A stretch of DNA of 34,639 nt from Acidobacteriota bacterium (GCA_003131985.1 PKWH01000157.1:13836-48474); one strand, 5' to 3'; positions 1 through 9,259 are shown, numbered from the stretch's first letter. Notes: generated by a model from the sequence alone, not told the origin. Translations and numbers: made by a program.

Positions 1-714
1 CACGATGTGACTGAATTGCGGCGGCTCGAACGTGTGCGCCAGGATTTTGTCGGAAATGTCTCGCATGAGTTCAAGACTCCCCTGACAGCCATTCAAGGTT
101 TTGCCGAGACATTATTGGCCGGAGCGATCGACGATCCTAAGAACAACCGCAGATTCCTGGAAATTATTCGCGACCACGCCGCACGGCTGGCTCGGGTAAC
201 GGATGATTTGCTGAAACTAGCTCGGATCGAGGCGGGAAAGCTCGAATTGGAGTTTTTCCCCGTCGGGATTCAGGAACTGATCGGAGGGTGCGCGGAGACC
301 ACGTTGTTGAAAGCCAGCCGCAAGCAAATTTCATTCAGCATGGAAGTTCCGTCTGGGCTTCCGGCTGTACGCGGCGACGCAAGTCTACTGCATGACGTAT
401 TGCAGAATTTGCTCGACAACGCCATTCAGTACACGCCCCGCGGCGGCCGTGTAGTTGTGGGAGCAGCCGCAGGTCCTCGCGAGGTAACCATTACGATCTC
501 GGATTCCGGAATTGGAATACCACTTGCCGACCAGGAACGGATTTTTGAGCGCTTCTACCGAGTGGACGCTGCGCGATCGCGCGAAGCCGGCGGCACCGGC
601 CTGGGACTATCCATTGCCAAGCACATCGTCGAAGCGCACGGTGGCCGCTTGTGGGTTGAAAGCGCCGTCGGCCAAGGATCGAAGTTCTCTTTTTCCATTC
701 CTCTTGCCGGCTAA
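1..714 (+). CDS. phoR: PhoR-type sensor histidine kinase, 3' part (5' end outside window)
   Basis: This is the C-terminal part of a membrane sensor kinase that would phosphorylate a PhoB-type regulator when phosphate is scarce. The frame is open from base 1 (HDVTELRRLE, typical of the end of a PAS domain), so the track start at GTG 7 is not the true start. A HisKA domain carries the phospho-accepting His in VSHEFKTPL. The HATPase_c domain shows an N box (LLDNAIQYT), a G1 box (DSGIGI) and a G2 box (GGTGLGLSI). The HATPase ends at a normal C-terminus. The assignment to PhoR rather than another PAS-HisKA kinase rests on the phoU-pst genes immediately downstream; the kinase core alone would not decide it. 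A phoB partner would be expected upstream, outside the window. Confidence 0.88.
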   Translation, partial: HDVTELRRLERVRQDFVGNVSHEFKTPLTAIQGFAETLLAGAIDDPKNNRRFLEIIRDHAARLARVTDDLLKLARIEAGKLELEFFPVGIQELIGGCAETTLLKASRKQISFSMEVPSGLPAVRGDASLLHDVLQNLLDNAIQYTPRGGRVVVGAAAGPREVTITISDSGIGIPLADQERIFERFYRVDAARSREAGGTGLGLSIAKHIVEAHGGRLWVESAVGQGSKFSFSIPLAG

Positions 715-829
715 GCCTCGAGTTGTCTCATAGCATTCACCTGCCGTTAATTCGGTTGCAGTCTTTCCCTGCCATCCTGTACATGCAGACATTTAATTAC
801 ACACGGGTGATTTAGGCAGGAGGTGGCGA

Positions 830-1546
830 ATGGCGGCTACGAAAACCAGCACGGACGGAATCTTTCAAAGCGTTCTAGTGAACTACTTGGTATCACAGGC
901 GCGCACAGTGGAGGCCTCTGTGAACCGGGCTCTTTGGGCACTGTTGGAGCGCAATGAGCGGCTTGCCAGCGAGGTCTTTCTGAATGAGCCCCGTATCAAC
1001 GAAATGGAAATCGTGATTGACGAGCACGCCATCCGCATGTTGCGCCAGGGAAACCTGGCCGATACCGAAGTGCGGTTGATTGTCGCCACACTCAAAATTA
1101 ACAACGACCTTGAGCGCATGGGCGATCTCGCCGTAAACCTTAGCGAGCGCGCCATTTCACTGGCGGCGATGGGCGAAGTGCCTATTCCAGTTGAGCTTGA
1201 GCCGATGGCTACAGCGGTGCGGGCGATGGTCTCGAAATGCTTGGGCGGGTTGATCTACCAAAACGTGGAACTCGCAACCCAGGTGCTCGAAAGTGACGAC
1301 GTGGTCGATCAATACCGGGATCATCTTTTCGAGTCGCTGCTGTCCGGCATGACCCAGAACCCTTCTCTAGCGGCTCCGAATCTGCACTACGTGCTGGCCT
1401 CGCGCCACCTCGAACGGATTGCGGACCACGCTACAAATATCGCGGAGGATATCCTGTTCTGGGTTCGCGGGCTGGAAGTCCGTCACGGGCGCGCAAAACA
1501 AATCGAAATTTCGGCCGAGGACAGCCTAGCGGCAGGAACCTTGTAA
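830..1546 (+). CDS. phoU: PhoU-family phosphate signalling protein (first copy)
   Basis: This 238-aa cytoplasmic protein has the two-fold repeated three-helix-bundle architecture of PhoU. Each repeat carries the family metal-binding signature: NNDLERMGDLAVN in the first half and HLERIADHATNIAED in the second. PhoU links the Pst transporter to PhoR and restrains phosphate uptake and signalling. The ATG at 830 follows a strong AGGAGG ribosome binding site. It lies between phoR and pstS, about 115 bases after phoR. It is clearly diverged from the second phoU at 5511 and has an extra C-terminal tail after the last helix (KQIEISAEDSLAAGTL). Whether the two copies are redundant or specialised cannot be read from the sequence. 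Confidence 0.93.
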   Translation: MAATKTSTDGIFQSVLVNYLVSQARTVEASVNRALWALLERNERLASEVFLNEPRINEMEIVIDEHAIRMLRQGNLADTEVRLIVATLKINNDLERMGDLAVNLSERAISLAAMGEVPIPVELEPMATAVRAMVSKCLGGLIYQNVELATQVLESDDVVDQYRDHLFESLLSGMTQNPSLAAPNLHYVLASRHLERIADHATNIAEDILFWVRGLEVRHGRAKQIEISAEDSLAAGTL

Positions 1547-1685
1547 ACGGCTCGCTGGCACGCCGCTGCGGGATTCGATTCCGTCTTTATACAAGCTACT
1601 TAGATACGCTTTCCGAACCAGGCTGAAACCCGGACCCTGGCCGCCAAGCCGAAATGTCCCGCATTTTACCCCTCATTCTCGCCGA

Positions 1686-1712
1686 TGTAACATGGTTGTA
1701 ACAATTCTGACA
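1686..1712 (+). promoter_or_regulatory. Pho-box-like direct repeats before pstS
   Basis: Two exact TGTAACA heptamers start at 1686 and 1697, 11 bases apart, and a degenerate TCTGACA follows at about 1706. PhoB/PhoP-family regulators bind direct repeats of roughly this kind on one helical face. The position, 30-55 bases before the pstS start, fits phosphate-starvation control. The assignment is inference; I did not find a convincing -10 box at the ideal distance. Confidence 0.5.
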
Positions 1713-1740
1713 AAAAATGGGAGAAGGAGAATTCGAGAAC

Positions 1741-2763
1741 ATGAAAAAGAGCCTGCTAGTTGTGTCGCTCGCGCTCGGTCTGGCAGCCATCACAGCAGCC
1801 CAGAATGGAACGGTGCTGCTAAATTCCGCTGGCGCCACTTTTCCCTATCCGATTTATTCCAAGTGGTTTGACGTTTATCACACCGCGCACCCGAACATTC
1901 AGATTAACTACCAATCCATCGGATCGGGCGGCGGGATACGTCAACTTCAAGCCGGCACCGTGGATTTCGGCGCTTCGGATGGACCCATGACGGACGAGCA
2001 GCTCTCGCAATCGAAGTTCAAGATACTGCATTTCCCAACCGTGCTCGGCGCGGTGGTGCCGACCTACAATATCGCGGGCGTGTCCGGAGAACTAAATTTC
2101 ACGCAGAAGGCATTAGCGGGAATTTATCTCGGAACGATCACCAAGTGGGACGATCCGGAAATCGCCAAAGCGAATGCGGGCGTGAAACTTCCGAATGCCG
2201 ATATCGTCGTAGTTCACCGTTCGGACGGTAGTGGAACGACTTACATCTGGACGGATTTTTTGGCCAAGGTCAGCGAGGATTGGAAGAAAAAAGTGGGGAA
2301 CGCCGCCACATCCGTCAATTGGCCGGCGGGGCTGGGCGGCAAAGGCAACGAGGGCGTGACCGGGCTGGTGAAGCAGACTCCCAACGCGATTGGCTACATC
2401 GAGTTGATCTACGCCGTGCAGAACAATATTCCATACGGAAAAGTTCAGAACGCAGCGGGAAACTTCGTGAAGGCGGATTTGGCAGGAGTGACGGCTGCAG
2501 CCGCCGCTGACGCCAAGAACATTCCGGACGACTTCCGCGTTTCGATCACAAACGCTCCGGGACCGAAGGTTTACCCCGTTTCGAGTTTCACGTGGCTGCT
2601 GATTCCCGCGCAAATTCAGGACGCAGCGAAGCGCGAAGCTATCAAGGGCTTTCTGAAATGGATGTTGGTAGAAGGTCAGAAGTACAATGAGGGCTTAACC
2701 TATGCCCAGCTACCCAAAGAGGTAATCGCGAGGGAGACGAAGGCGATTTCGCTGATTCAGTAA
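1741..2763 (+). CDS. pstS: Phosphate ABC transporter substrate-binding protein PstS
   Basis: This periplasmic binding protein captures inorganic phosphate and delivers it to PstCA. I chose ATG 1741 rather than the track start at 1717 because it gives a clean signal peptide (MKKSLLVVSLALGLAAITAA) and lies behind AAGGAG. The mature protein, about 320 aa, shows the family hallmarks: GATFPYPIYSKW near the N-terminus, YQSIGSGGGI in the phosphate site, DFGASDGPM, and HRSDGSGTTYIW. There is no lipobox Cys, so it should be a free periplasmic protein. It heads the pstSCAB-phoU run, with only one base between its stop and pstC. A Pho-box-like element lies directly upstream. Confidence 0.96.
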   Translation: MKKSLLVVSLALGLAAITAAQNGTVLLNSAGATFPYPIYSKWFDVYHTAHPNIQINYQSIGSGGGIRQLQAGTVDFGASDGPMTDEQLSQSKFKILHFPTVLGAVVPTYNIAGVSGELNFTQKALAGIYLGTITKWDDPEIAKANAGVKLPNADIVVVHRSDGSGTTYIWTDFLAKVSEDWKKKVGNAATSVNWPAGLGGKGNEGVTGLVKQTPNAIGYIELIYAVQNNIPYGKVQNAAGNFVKADLAGVTAAAAADAKNIPDDFRVSITNAPGPKVYPVSSFTWLLIPAQIQDAAKREAIKGFLKWMLVEGQKYNEGLTYAQLPKEVIARETKAISLIQ

Positions 2764-2764
2764 A

Positions 2765-3763
2765 ATGTCCGCTGCCGCTACAACTATCGCGCACGAAGTT
2801 CCGCCGCAAGCGGGACCTCGCGCGTTTCTTCGCCGACTGCGAGGCGGTGACGAAATCGCTCATCTGATTACCCTCACCTTTTCAGCCCTTATCCTCCTCA
2901 TCACCTCCATGCTGGTGTACGAGCTCTGGGCGAATTCACATCTTTCCCGGGCAAAATTCGGATGGATGTTTTTCTGGACCAGGGTGTGGGATCCGAACTT
3001 TGACAACTTTGGTGCCGCACCCTTCATCTATGGCACGCTGGTTACGTCGGCAGTGGCGCTCTGCCTCGCGGTTCCGCTGGGTCTTGCGAGCGCAATTTTT
3101 CTCTCCGAGCTCGCGCCGCGCAAGGTCAGCGACGTCATCTCGTTTTTGATTGATTTGCTGGCGGCCGTCCCCAGCGTGATCTACGGCCTGCTGGGAATTT
3201 TTATTGTCGTGCCAGTGATGCGCACGACGATAGGTCCGGCCCTGATTCACACGCTGGGTAATGTTCCCTACATCGGGGCGCTATTCCACGGACCCAATTA
3301 CGGAGTCGGCTTTCTAACTGCTGGGATCGTTCTGGCGATTATGGTCGTGCCGTTCATTATTTCTGTTTCGCGGGAAGTTCTGTTGACGGTGCCGCGCGAG
3401 CAGCGCGAAGCGGCGCTGGCGATGGGCGCAACGCGATGGGAGTCCACCTGGAAGGTAGTGGTCCCGTGGGCTCGCACCGGCATCATGGGCTCTGTGTTCC
3501 TTGCACTAGCCCGCGCGCTGGGTGAAACGATGGCCGTCACCATGGTCATAGGCAATGCGCCGACGATCGCAGCTTCGCTGCTTTCCCCCGGCGATACCAT
3601 CGCTTCCACCATCGCGAGCCAGTTTACCGAGGCGACTGGAGACTTGTATCTGAGCTCACTGATTGAGCTGGGATTAGTGCTTTTCCTCATCACCTTTATT
3701 CTGAATGGTCTGGCCCGGATTTTGATTGTCGCCACCGGACGCGGAGGAGGCCGGCCCGCATGA
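2765..3763 (+). CDS. pstC: Phosphate ABC transporter permease PstC
   Basis: This 332-aa inner-membrane permease forms half of the phosphate translocation pore with PstA. It has about six hydrophobic segments after a roughly 30-residue cytoplasmic N-terminus. The binding-protein-dependent transport EAA loop is visible as REAALAMGATRWES, followed by ALARALGETMAVTMVIGN, which is typical of PstC. The ATG at 2765 begins one base after the pstS stop, and the end overlaps pstA by four bases (ATGA), so translation is probably coupled. Length and motifs are normal for the family. Confidence 0.95.
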   Translation: MSAAATTIAHEVPPQAGPRAFLRRLRGGDEIAHLITLTFSALILLITSMLVYELWANSHLSRAKFGWMFFWTRVWDPNFDNFGAAPFIYGTLVTSAVALCLAVPLGLASAIFLSELAPRKVSDVISFLIDLLAAVPSVIYGLLGIFIVVPVMRTTIGPALIHTLGNVPYIGALFHGPNYGVGFLTAGIVLAIMVVPFIISVSREVLLTVPREQREAALAMGATRWESTWKVVVPWARTGIMGSVFLALARALGETMAVTMVIGNAPTIAASLLSPGDTIASTIASQFTEATGDLYLSSLIELGLVLFLITFILNGLARILIVATGRGGGRPA

Positions 3764-4614
3764 GCAATGTGCGTATTATCTGGCGAAAGTCATTGAATTT
3801 CGTGATGCTGAGCTTGACCGGGATAGCCGCGCTTGGAGTCGTTTCGATTCTGTTCTTTATCCTCGGATACTTGATCTGGAACGGCGGCAAATCGCTGAAT
3901 TGGAATTTTTTTACGCAGCTCCCGAAGCCTGTGGGTGAAACAGGCGGGGGAATGGCCAACGCCATTGTGGGCAGCCTGAAGCTGCTGATGTTGGCAGCTT
4001 TGATGGGCTTGCCGGTAGGATTGCTTACCGGCGTGTATCTTGCAGAGTTTGGCGGCAAAACGTTTTCGTTTGTCATACGCTACACGACGGATTTGCTGAA
4101 CGGCGTGCCGTCCATCGTTATAGGCATTTTCGCTTACTCGCTGGTGGTGCTGCCGGTGAAACATTTCTCCGCGCTGGCCGGCGGGGTAGCACTGGGAATA
4201 ATGGTGATCCCGATTACGGTGCGCAGCACGGAGGAGTTTCTGAGGTCGGTGCCTGGAAGCCTGCGCGAAGGCGCAATGGCGCTCGGAGCCAGTAAGTGGA
4301 AGACTATCGTTACCGTCGTGCTGCCCGCCGCAAGCGGCGGCATATTAACCGGGATGCTGCTGGCGCTCGCGCGCGTTGCCGGGGAAACTGCGCCGCTGCT
4401 CTTTACCGCCTTCGGCAACCGCTTTTGGAGCCCGGGTTTCGAACAGCCAACCGCTTCGCTTCCGGTAATGATATATACATATGCGATCGCGCCGTATGAT
4501 GATTGGCACCGGCAGGCGTGGGCCGCGGGGCTGGTATTGTTGGGCTTGGTGCTGGTTGCAAATCTAGGTGCCCGTCTTCTACTGAACCGCGGCAGCGCGG
4601 TCAGGAGCACGTGA
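3760..4614 (+). CDS. pstA: Phosphate ABC transporter permease PstA
   Basis: This 284-aa permease is the partner of PstC. It shows hydrophobic segments throughout and the EAA loop [14 protein letters not shown], followed by [20 protein letters not shown], a PstA hallmark. The segment [12 protein letters not shown] is also characteristic. The start codon overlaps the pstC stop (ATGA), and pstB begins one base after its stop, so the three transporter genes are tightly packed. Nothing is missing relative to the family. Confidence 0.95.
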   Translation: MSNVRIIWRKSLNFVMLSLTGIAALGVVSILFFILGYLIWNGGKSLNWNFFTQLPKPVGETGGGMANAIVGSLKLLMLAALMGLPVGLLTGVYLAEFGGKTFSFVIRYTTDLLNGVPSIVIGIFAYSLVVLPVKHFSALAGGVALGIMVIPITVRSTEEFLRSVPGSLREGAMALGASKWKTIVTVVLPAASGGILTGMLLALARVAGETAPLLFTAFGNRFWSPGFEQPTASLPVMIYTYAIAPYDDWHRQAWAAGLVLLGLVLVANLGARLLLNRGSAVRST

Positions 4615-4615
4615 T

Positions 4616-5455
4616 ATGCCGTCGATTTCTCAAAGCAGCAATGCCACCGCCGCAAGACTCGCTCCACAAGTGCGTATGAACGAACCTCGCTCGATGGCTG
4701 CAGAAAAGGAGGCGCCGGTGCGCTTTCAGATCTCCGACCTGAATTTTTTTTACGGTCCCAAGCAGGCCATCTTTGGACTGAACCTCAAGATTCCGAAGAA
4801 TAAAGTGACCGCCTTAATCGGTCCTTCCGGGTGCGGCAAGTCGACATTCCTGCGTACTTTGAACCGCATGAACGAAATCATCCGGAACACGCGCGTGGAA
4901 GGCGAAATATTGCTCGATGGCCAAGAGATACATTCGATGGACGTAGTGAGCCTGCGGCGGCTCGTCGGAATGGTGTTTCAACGGCCAAACCCCTTTCCGA
5001 AATCGATTTTTGAAAACGTGGCCTACGGACTTCGCATCAATGGTTATAAGGGTCGGCTCGACGACCTGGTGGAAAGCAGCCTGCACCGCGCGGCACTTTG
5101 GGATGAAGTGAAGGATTACCTTCACAAGTCGGCTTTCGCACTATCGGGCGGGCAGCAGCAGCGGCTGTGTATTGCGCGCGCCCTGGCCGTGAATCCTGAA
5201 GTGCTTCTACTCGACGAGCCTTGCTCCGCGCTCGATCCTGTGACCACGGCTAAGATTGAAGAATTACTGTTTCATCTAAAAGATAGTTGCACGATGGCAA
5301 TCGTGACTCACAACATGCAGCAGGCCGCCCGCGCCAGCGATTTCACAGCTTTCATGCTGGACGGCAAACTCATCGAACACAGTGAGACATCTAAACTATT
5401 CACCACACCTGCCGATCCGCGTACAGAGGCCTACATTACGGGCCGCTTCGGATAA
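4616..5455 (+). CDS. pstB: Phosphate ABC transporter ATP-binding protein PstB
   Basis: This is the ATPase that energises PstCA. It shows Walker A (GPSGCGKST), a Q-loop ([12 protein letters not shown]), the ABC signature (LSGGQQQR), Walker B ([14 protein letters not shown]) and the switch His (VTHNMQQA). The RPNPFP motif is typical of PstB. The 279-aa reading starts at 4616, one base after the pstA stop. About 35 residues before [11 protein letters not shown] are poorly conserved, so an internal ATG (4676 or 4694) could be the true start. Direct packing behind pstA favours the first ATG. Confidence 0.95.
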   Translation: MPSISQSSNATAARLAPQVRMNEPRSMAAEKEAPVRFQISDLNFFYGPKQAIFGLNLKIPKNKVTALIGPSGCGKSTFLRTLNRMNEIIRNTRVEGEILLDGQEIHSMDVVSLRRLVGMVFQRPNPFPKSIFENVAYGLRINGYKGRLDDLVESSLHRAALWDEVKDYLHKSAFALSGGQQQRLCIARALAVNPEVLLLDEPCSALDPVTTAKIEELLFHLKDSCTMAIVTHNMQQAARASDFTAFMLDGKLIEHSETSKLFTTPADPRTEAYITGRFG

Positions 5456-5510
5456 AGCGGGCAGCTTAACGGGGATTTGGCGCTGCAACAACGGAAAGAT
5501 ATGAGGAGAC

Positions 5511-6176
5511 ATGGAACGACATTTTGAACGCGACCTTGAGGAACTGAAGCAGCGATTGCTCTGGATGGGAAGCCTCGCCGAGCGAGCCGTCCATCAGGCC
5601 ATCCACGCTGTGTTGGATGCGGAAGAGCATCTCGCCGAAACTGTTTTGATTGAAGAAGACGCAATCAACGAGATTCAGATTGAAATCGACGACCGCGTGC
5701 TGCGCTTGCTGGCCCTGCAGCAGCCCATGGCCGCCGACTTGCGATTCTTGCTTGCGGTTTCACGTATCAACGGAGACCTGGAGCGTATCGGAGACCAGGC
5801 GGTGAATATCGCGCAATCGGCGACGCGTATTATGCGCCATCCGCAGGTTAAGCCCTACGTTGATTTGCCGCGGATGAGCGAGCTAGCCGAAGGGATGGTC
5901 CGCGATAGTTTGAATGCCCTGGTGCGAGGGGATATCGAACTCGCTCATAGCGTGCTGCAGCGAGACGATCAAGTGGATCGCTTGCGCGATCAGCTCTTCC
6001 GGGAGCTGCTAACCTATATGATGGAAAACTCTGCGGTGGTGTTCTCCGCCTTCGAACTTGTTCTGGTGGCGAAGAACATCGAACGCATCGGGGACCACGC
6101 TACAAACATCGCCGAAGACGTGATTTACTTCGTCGCTGGCCGCGACGTGCGCCACCCGGCCCTCGACCGCCGTTAA
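5511..6176 (+). CDS. phoU: PhoU phosphate signalling protein (second copy)
   Basis: This 221-aa protein is a canonical PhoU: MERHFERDLEELKQRLLWMG at the N-terminus and two metal-binding repeats (INGDLERIGDQAVNIA and NIERIGDHATNIAED). It lies 55 bases after pstB, the usual place for phoU, and has an AGGAG ribosome binding site. It should couple Pst to PhoR, or modulate phosphate uptake directly. With the copy at 830, the operon carries two phoU genes on either side of pstSCAB. This copy resembles textbook PhoU more closely. Confidence 0.95.
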   Translation: MERHFERDLEELKQRLLWMGSLAERAVHQAIHAVLDAEEHLAETVLIEEDAINEIQIEIDDRVLRLLALQQPMAADLRFLLAVSRINGDLERIGDQAVNIAQSATRIMRHPQVKPYVDLPRMSELAEGMVRDSLNALVRGDIELAHSVLQRDDQVDRLRDQLFRELLTYMMENSAVVFSAFELVLVAKNIERIGDHATNIAEDVIYFVAGRDVRHPALDRR

Positions 6177-6262
6177 GCCTGTGTGCGCCGCCCGCACGCC
6201 AAGGCTTGGACGCAGTGCTTCCTCTGATAAATGATGGGCAGGCGAACCCAGCGGGAAAAGGG

Positions 6263-6598
6263 TTAGATGCGAGTAAGGGCGGTGGCTTCGTCTTCGGCGA
6301 GGTCGAGAATCGTGTCGAGCCGGACCATTTTCAACAGCATTACCACCCGCTTACTCGGCGCGAAGTACGTGCATTTTCCACCGGCGCGCTTCAGCGTGGT
6401 GAACGCGCGAACAAGCGCCCCGATCCCCGAACTATCGAGCTCCGTAACGCCGGCAAGATTTACCGCTACGTGCGTGGATCCCGCTTCAATGAGCTGCTGA
6501 ATCTGATTGCGAAAAGATTCCTCAGCGTCGCCCAACTTCAGCGGCCCGTCGAGATCTACAATGGTGGCCCGGCCAGCCTTGCGGATGCCAATGTTCAC
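6263..6598 (-). CDS. STAS-domain anti-sigma factor antagonist
   Basis: This is a single STAS domain of about 111 aa. Such proteins bind anti-sigma factor kinases (RsbW/SpoIIAB type) in a partner-switching circuit. The conserved phosphorylatable Ser lies in VTELDSSGIGALV, and the strand-helix pattern fits the SpoIIAA fold. I prefer the GTG at 6598, which has GAGG just upstream, to the track start at 6721, because the extra 41 residues are Cys-rich and unlike the family. No anti-sigma factor is adjacent, so its partner is unknown. It points toward the pst operon and is divergent from the GAF/HlyD operon. Confidence 0.85.
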   Translation of the reverse strand: MNIGIRKAGRATIVDLDGPLKLGDAEESFRNQIQQLIEAGSTHVAVNLAGVTELDSSGIGALVRAFTTLKRAGGKCTYFAPSKRVVMLLKMVRLDTILDLAEDEATALTRI

Positions 6599-6701
6599 AT
6601 GTGCCTCACAGCGCCTTGCAAAGCTATCTGAATTATATCCGGCAATCAAGGGCTTGCAAAAAACTTCTAGTAAATATGGCTGACACCAAAAGCAGTCTTC
6701 C

Positions 6702-6731
6702 TTGACGCATATCCATTGCATTTGTTAGGCT
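6702..6731 (+). promoter_or_regulatory. Possible sigma-70 promoter of the GAF/HlyD-M50 operon
   Basis: TTGACG (6702-6707) and TAGGCT (6726-6731) are separated by 18 bases. The -35 is close to consensus and the -10 is weak. It lies about 80 bases before the chosen start of the triple-GAF/HlyD gene. I found no -24/-12 element here, so this operon does not appear to share the sigma-54 control of the two peptide genes downstream. Confidence 0.35.
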
Positions 6732-6776
6732 CTGGCCCACTGTCTCTTCGTTGCGTGCGGGGTGTTTTACTCGCAA

Positions 6777-6814
6777 TGGGAGAGTAAGAGCATCTCCTAC
6801 CGTTGGGAGAGTAA
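6777..6814 (+). repeat. Two-copy 11-base direct repeat at the translation start
   Basis: TGGGAGAGTAA occurs at 6777-6787 and again at 6804-6814, 27 bases apart. The second copy supplies the ribosome binding site and the first base of the ATG at 6814. The first copy sits in the leader and could act as a second ribosome-loading site. It may equally be a small tandem duplication without function. Confidence 0.5.
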
Positions 6815-9240
6815 TGGAAACATCTTCCGCGCTTTTCGAACTCGCGAGCGTATCCTTAGCGTGCCGCGATCAAGATACCCTGCTGAAGACCTTCGCCGCA
6901 CGAGTGGGTACCACACTCGGAGCGCGCGCTGTCCTTGTTTGGACCAGCAACGGAACAGCTGAGGAGCTCATATGCCGCATGCGCTGGACCGAGCCGGGCG
7001 AACGTCTGCATCCCACGGAACTACCTGTCTCCGGAGGAACGCTCGCAATATTGTACCGATCGGCTGCCACTAGGCGCTTGCCCGCGCGTGAAATCGTAGT
7101 AGAAGACCTCGAACATCTCGATGAATTCAGCCGCACGCGCGTGAAATCTGCGCTGTATTCGTCTCTGCCGGGAGCGCAAAGGCCGGAAGGCGTAGTCGAG
7201 GTTCTCAACAAGCGGGCCGGAGACTTTACCGCCGAAGACGCTCACTTTCTGGAGGAAGCATGCGTGCTGGCGGGCCGCGCTCTGACCAATCTGGGCGCGA
7301 TTGAACAGGAACGCCAGTCCCAACTGGCCACACTCGAACGCTTGACCGCGCTATACGATCTGGGCCAGACGTTCACGTCAACTCTCGAATTGGAAGAACT
7401 CCTCCCTATCGTGGCGGGTAAAATCCGCGACATTTTAGGCGCTGGCGCCTGCAACCTATGGCTCGCTTCGCCTGACGGCCAAGAACTCAATCTTGCAAAG
7501 CAGATCGGCGATGACCCTACGATCGAAGAGGATGCCACCGCCTCATTGAGTGAAGGTTTGCTGGCCGAAGTTGCGCAGCAAGCAAACCCGAAGTTGGTCG
7601 AAGACCCGAGCGAGGAAGCCGGACTCGCCGCGCGTGTTGAAGCTGGAGGAGATTTCGAGATTCAGTCCTGGATGGCAGCGCCGCTTCGAAAAGACGACGA
7701 GGTTTTAGGCGTCGTCGAGATAATTAACAAGACGGACGGCACGCTGTTCAATGAAGACGATTTGTTTTTCCTCTCCAGTATCAGCGAACAGGCCGCGGTG
7801 GCCCTGCACAACGCAAACCTGCTGGAATCGGAGCGAAAGGTTCACGCCCTTGATGCTCTGTTGAAAATTTCGCAAGAAATTACGTCCACTCTGGATCTCG
7901 ATCACGTCTTGACTACGGTGGTGGCGCAGTCCGCGTCGGTCGTGCCGTTTGAGACTTGCGTCATTGGATTCTACGACCGCGGGCGCTTCGTCCTGGGCGC
8001 CGTCTCTGGAGAAACGGAAGTTCCGAAGACGCGGGAAATGAGCGAGCTGCGCGAACGCATGGAGTGGGTGGCCGAGCAGGAAAGTCCCGTTTCGGCGAAT
8101 TTGCATGAAGATGGCTGGCAAGCCGAGCCGGAAGAAGCCCGCGCGCAGATTGTCTCGTACCTGGAAACCTACGGGCATCAAGGCTTTTACGGCCTACCTT
8201 TGCGCGACGATCAAGGGACGCTCGGAGCGATGATTCTTCTAAGCAAGGAAGCCGATTTTCTTTCGGAAAGCCATTTGGAAACCCTAGCCATCCTGGCCAG
8301 TCAGACCACTGTCGCCATCCGCAACGCGCAGCTTTATCAGCAAGTGCCGCTCGCAAATATCCTGCAGCCGTTCGCCCAGAGAAAGAAAAAGTTCCTGGCG
8401 GCTGTGCCGCAGAGCCGCATGATGGAATATGCGCAACGCGCCGGGGTTGTGGCCCTGTTCCTGACGATTATCCCCTGGCCTTTGCGCGTCGGCACGGACG
8501 CCACGGTGGTTCCGTTCGAGCGCCGCATGGTGAGCGCAATCGAGGGCGGAGTGGTGAAACAAGTCTTCGTGCGCGAAGGCGATTTGGTGAAGCCAGGGCA
8601 GCTGCTTGCGCAACTTGACGACAGCGAGGATCGCATCAAGCTGATCGAAGCGGACGCGGCGTTGTCTCAGGTGCGGCGTGAATTAGCCGAAGCCGAATTT
8701 CGGAACGACCCCGCTGCAGCAGGCCAGGCCCAGATACGCTCCCAGCTATATTCCTCTGAAGTCGCGCTGGAGCAGCAGCGTATCAATGACGCGCGCCTGA
8801 CCTCGCCGATTGCCGGCATCGTAATCACTCCGAAGGTGGAAGAAAAATCCGGGTCCATGATTAAATCCGGAGACAGTTTCTGCGAAGTAGTGTCTCAGGA
8901 CCGCCTGGCCGCGGAAATGAGCGTCCCTGAAACGGATCTCGTGCTCGTAAATTCCGGAGAAAACGTGTCTCTGAAGTTAAACGCCTTCCCCACGACGACG
9001 TTCGAGGGAACTGTGGATCGCATCGGCGCACAGACTCGGATCGACTCTGGCGACCAATATTTTCTGGTGCGAGCGATATTCGAAAATGCGGGAGGAAAGG
9101 CTCGCAATGGAATGGTCGGGCGAGCGAGAATTCGATCGCGCGGTGGATGGTTCGAAAGCGGATGGTACCCGATAGGGTACGTTATCCTGCGCTCGCCGTT
9201 CAGGTGGGTTTGGCAGAAGGTATGGCCCTGGGTGCCGTGA
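6814..9240 (+). CDS. Triple-GAF domain protein fused to an HlyD-type membrane adaptor
   Basis: This 808-aa protein joins three tandem GAF-like sensory domains (roughly residues 10-165, 180-335 and 345-510) to a membrane segment (about 540-560, AGVVALFLTIIPWPLRVG) and an HlyD/biotinyl-lipoyl adaptor domain. The adaptor shows a lipoyl-like half motif (GGVVKQVFVREGDLVKPGQ), a short coiled coil and the returning motif (ARLTSPIAGIVITPKV). GAF domains bind small ligands in the cytoplasm, while HlyD adaptors bridge the periplasm to an efflux machine, so this looks like an export adaptor with cytoplasmic sensing. ATG 6814 follows GGGAGAG; the track start (TTG 6751) adds low-complexity residues. It is the first gene of a three-gene operon, 19 bases before the next. 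No ABC or RND pump is adjacent. Confidence 0.85.
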   Translation: METSSALFELASVSLACRDQDTLLKTFAARVGTTLGARAVLVWTSNGTAEELICRMRWTEPGERLHPTELPVSGGTLAILYRSAATRRLPAREIVVEDLEHLDEFSRTRVKSALYSSLPGAQRPEGVVEVLNKRAGDFTAEDAHFLEEACVLAGRALTNLGAIEQERQSQLATLERLTALYDLGQTFTSTLELEELLPIVAGKIRDILGAGACNLWLASPDGQELNLAKQIGDDPTIEEDATASLSEGLLAEVAQQANPKLVEDPSEEAGLAARVEAGGDFEIQSWMAAPLRKDDEVLGVVEIINKTDGTLFNEDDLFFLSSISEQAAVALHNANLLESERKVHALDALLKISQEITSTLDLDHVLTTVVAQSASVVPFETCVIGFYDRGRFVLGAVSGETEVPKTREMSELRERMEWVAEQESPVSANLHEDGWQAEPEEARAQIVSYLETYGHQGFYGLPLRDDQGTLGAMILLSKEADFLSESHLETLAILASQTTVAIRNAQLYQQVPLANILQPFAQRKKKFLAAVPQSRMMEYAQRAGVVALFLTIIPWPLRVGTDATVVPFERRMVSAIEGGVVKQVFVREGDLVKPGQLLAQLDDSEDRIKLIEADAALSQVRRELAEAEFRNDPAAAGQAQIRSQLYSSEVALEQQRINDARLTSPIAGIVITPKVEEKSGSMIKSGDSFCEVVSQDRLAAEMSVPETDLVLVNSGENVSLKLNAFPTTTFEGTVDRIGAQTRIDSGDQYFLVRAIFENAGGKARNGMVGRARIRSRGGWFESGWYPIGYVILRSPFRWVWQKVWPWVP

Positions 9241-9259
9241 AGAAAGAGGAATCTTTAAT

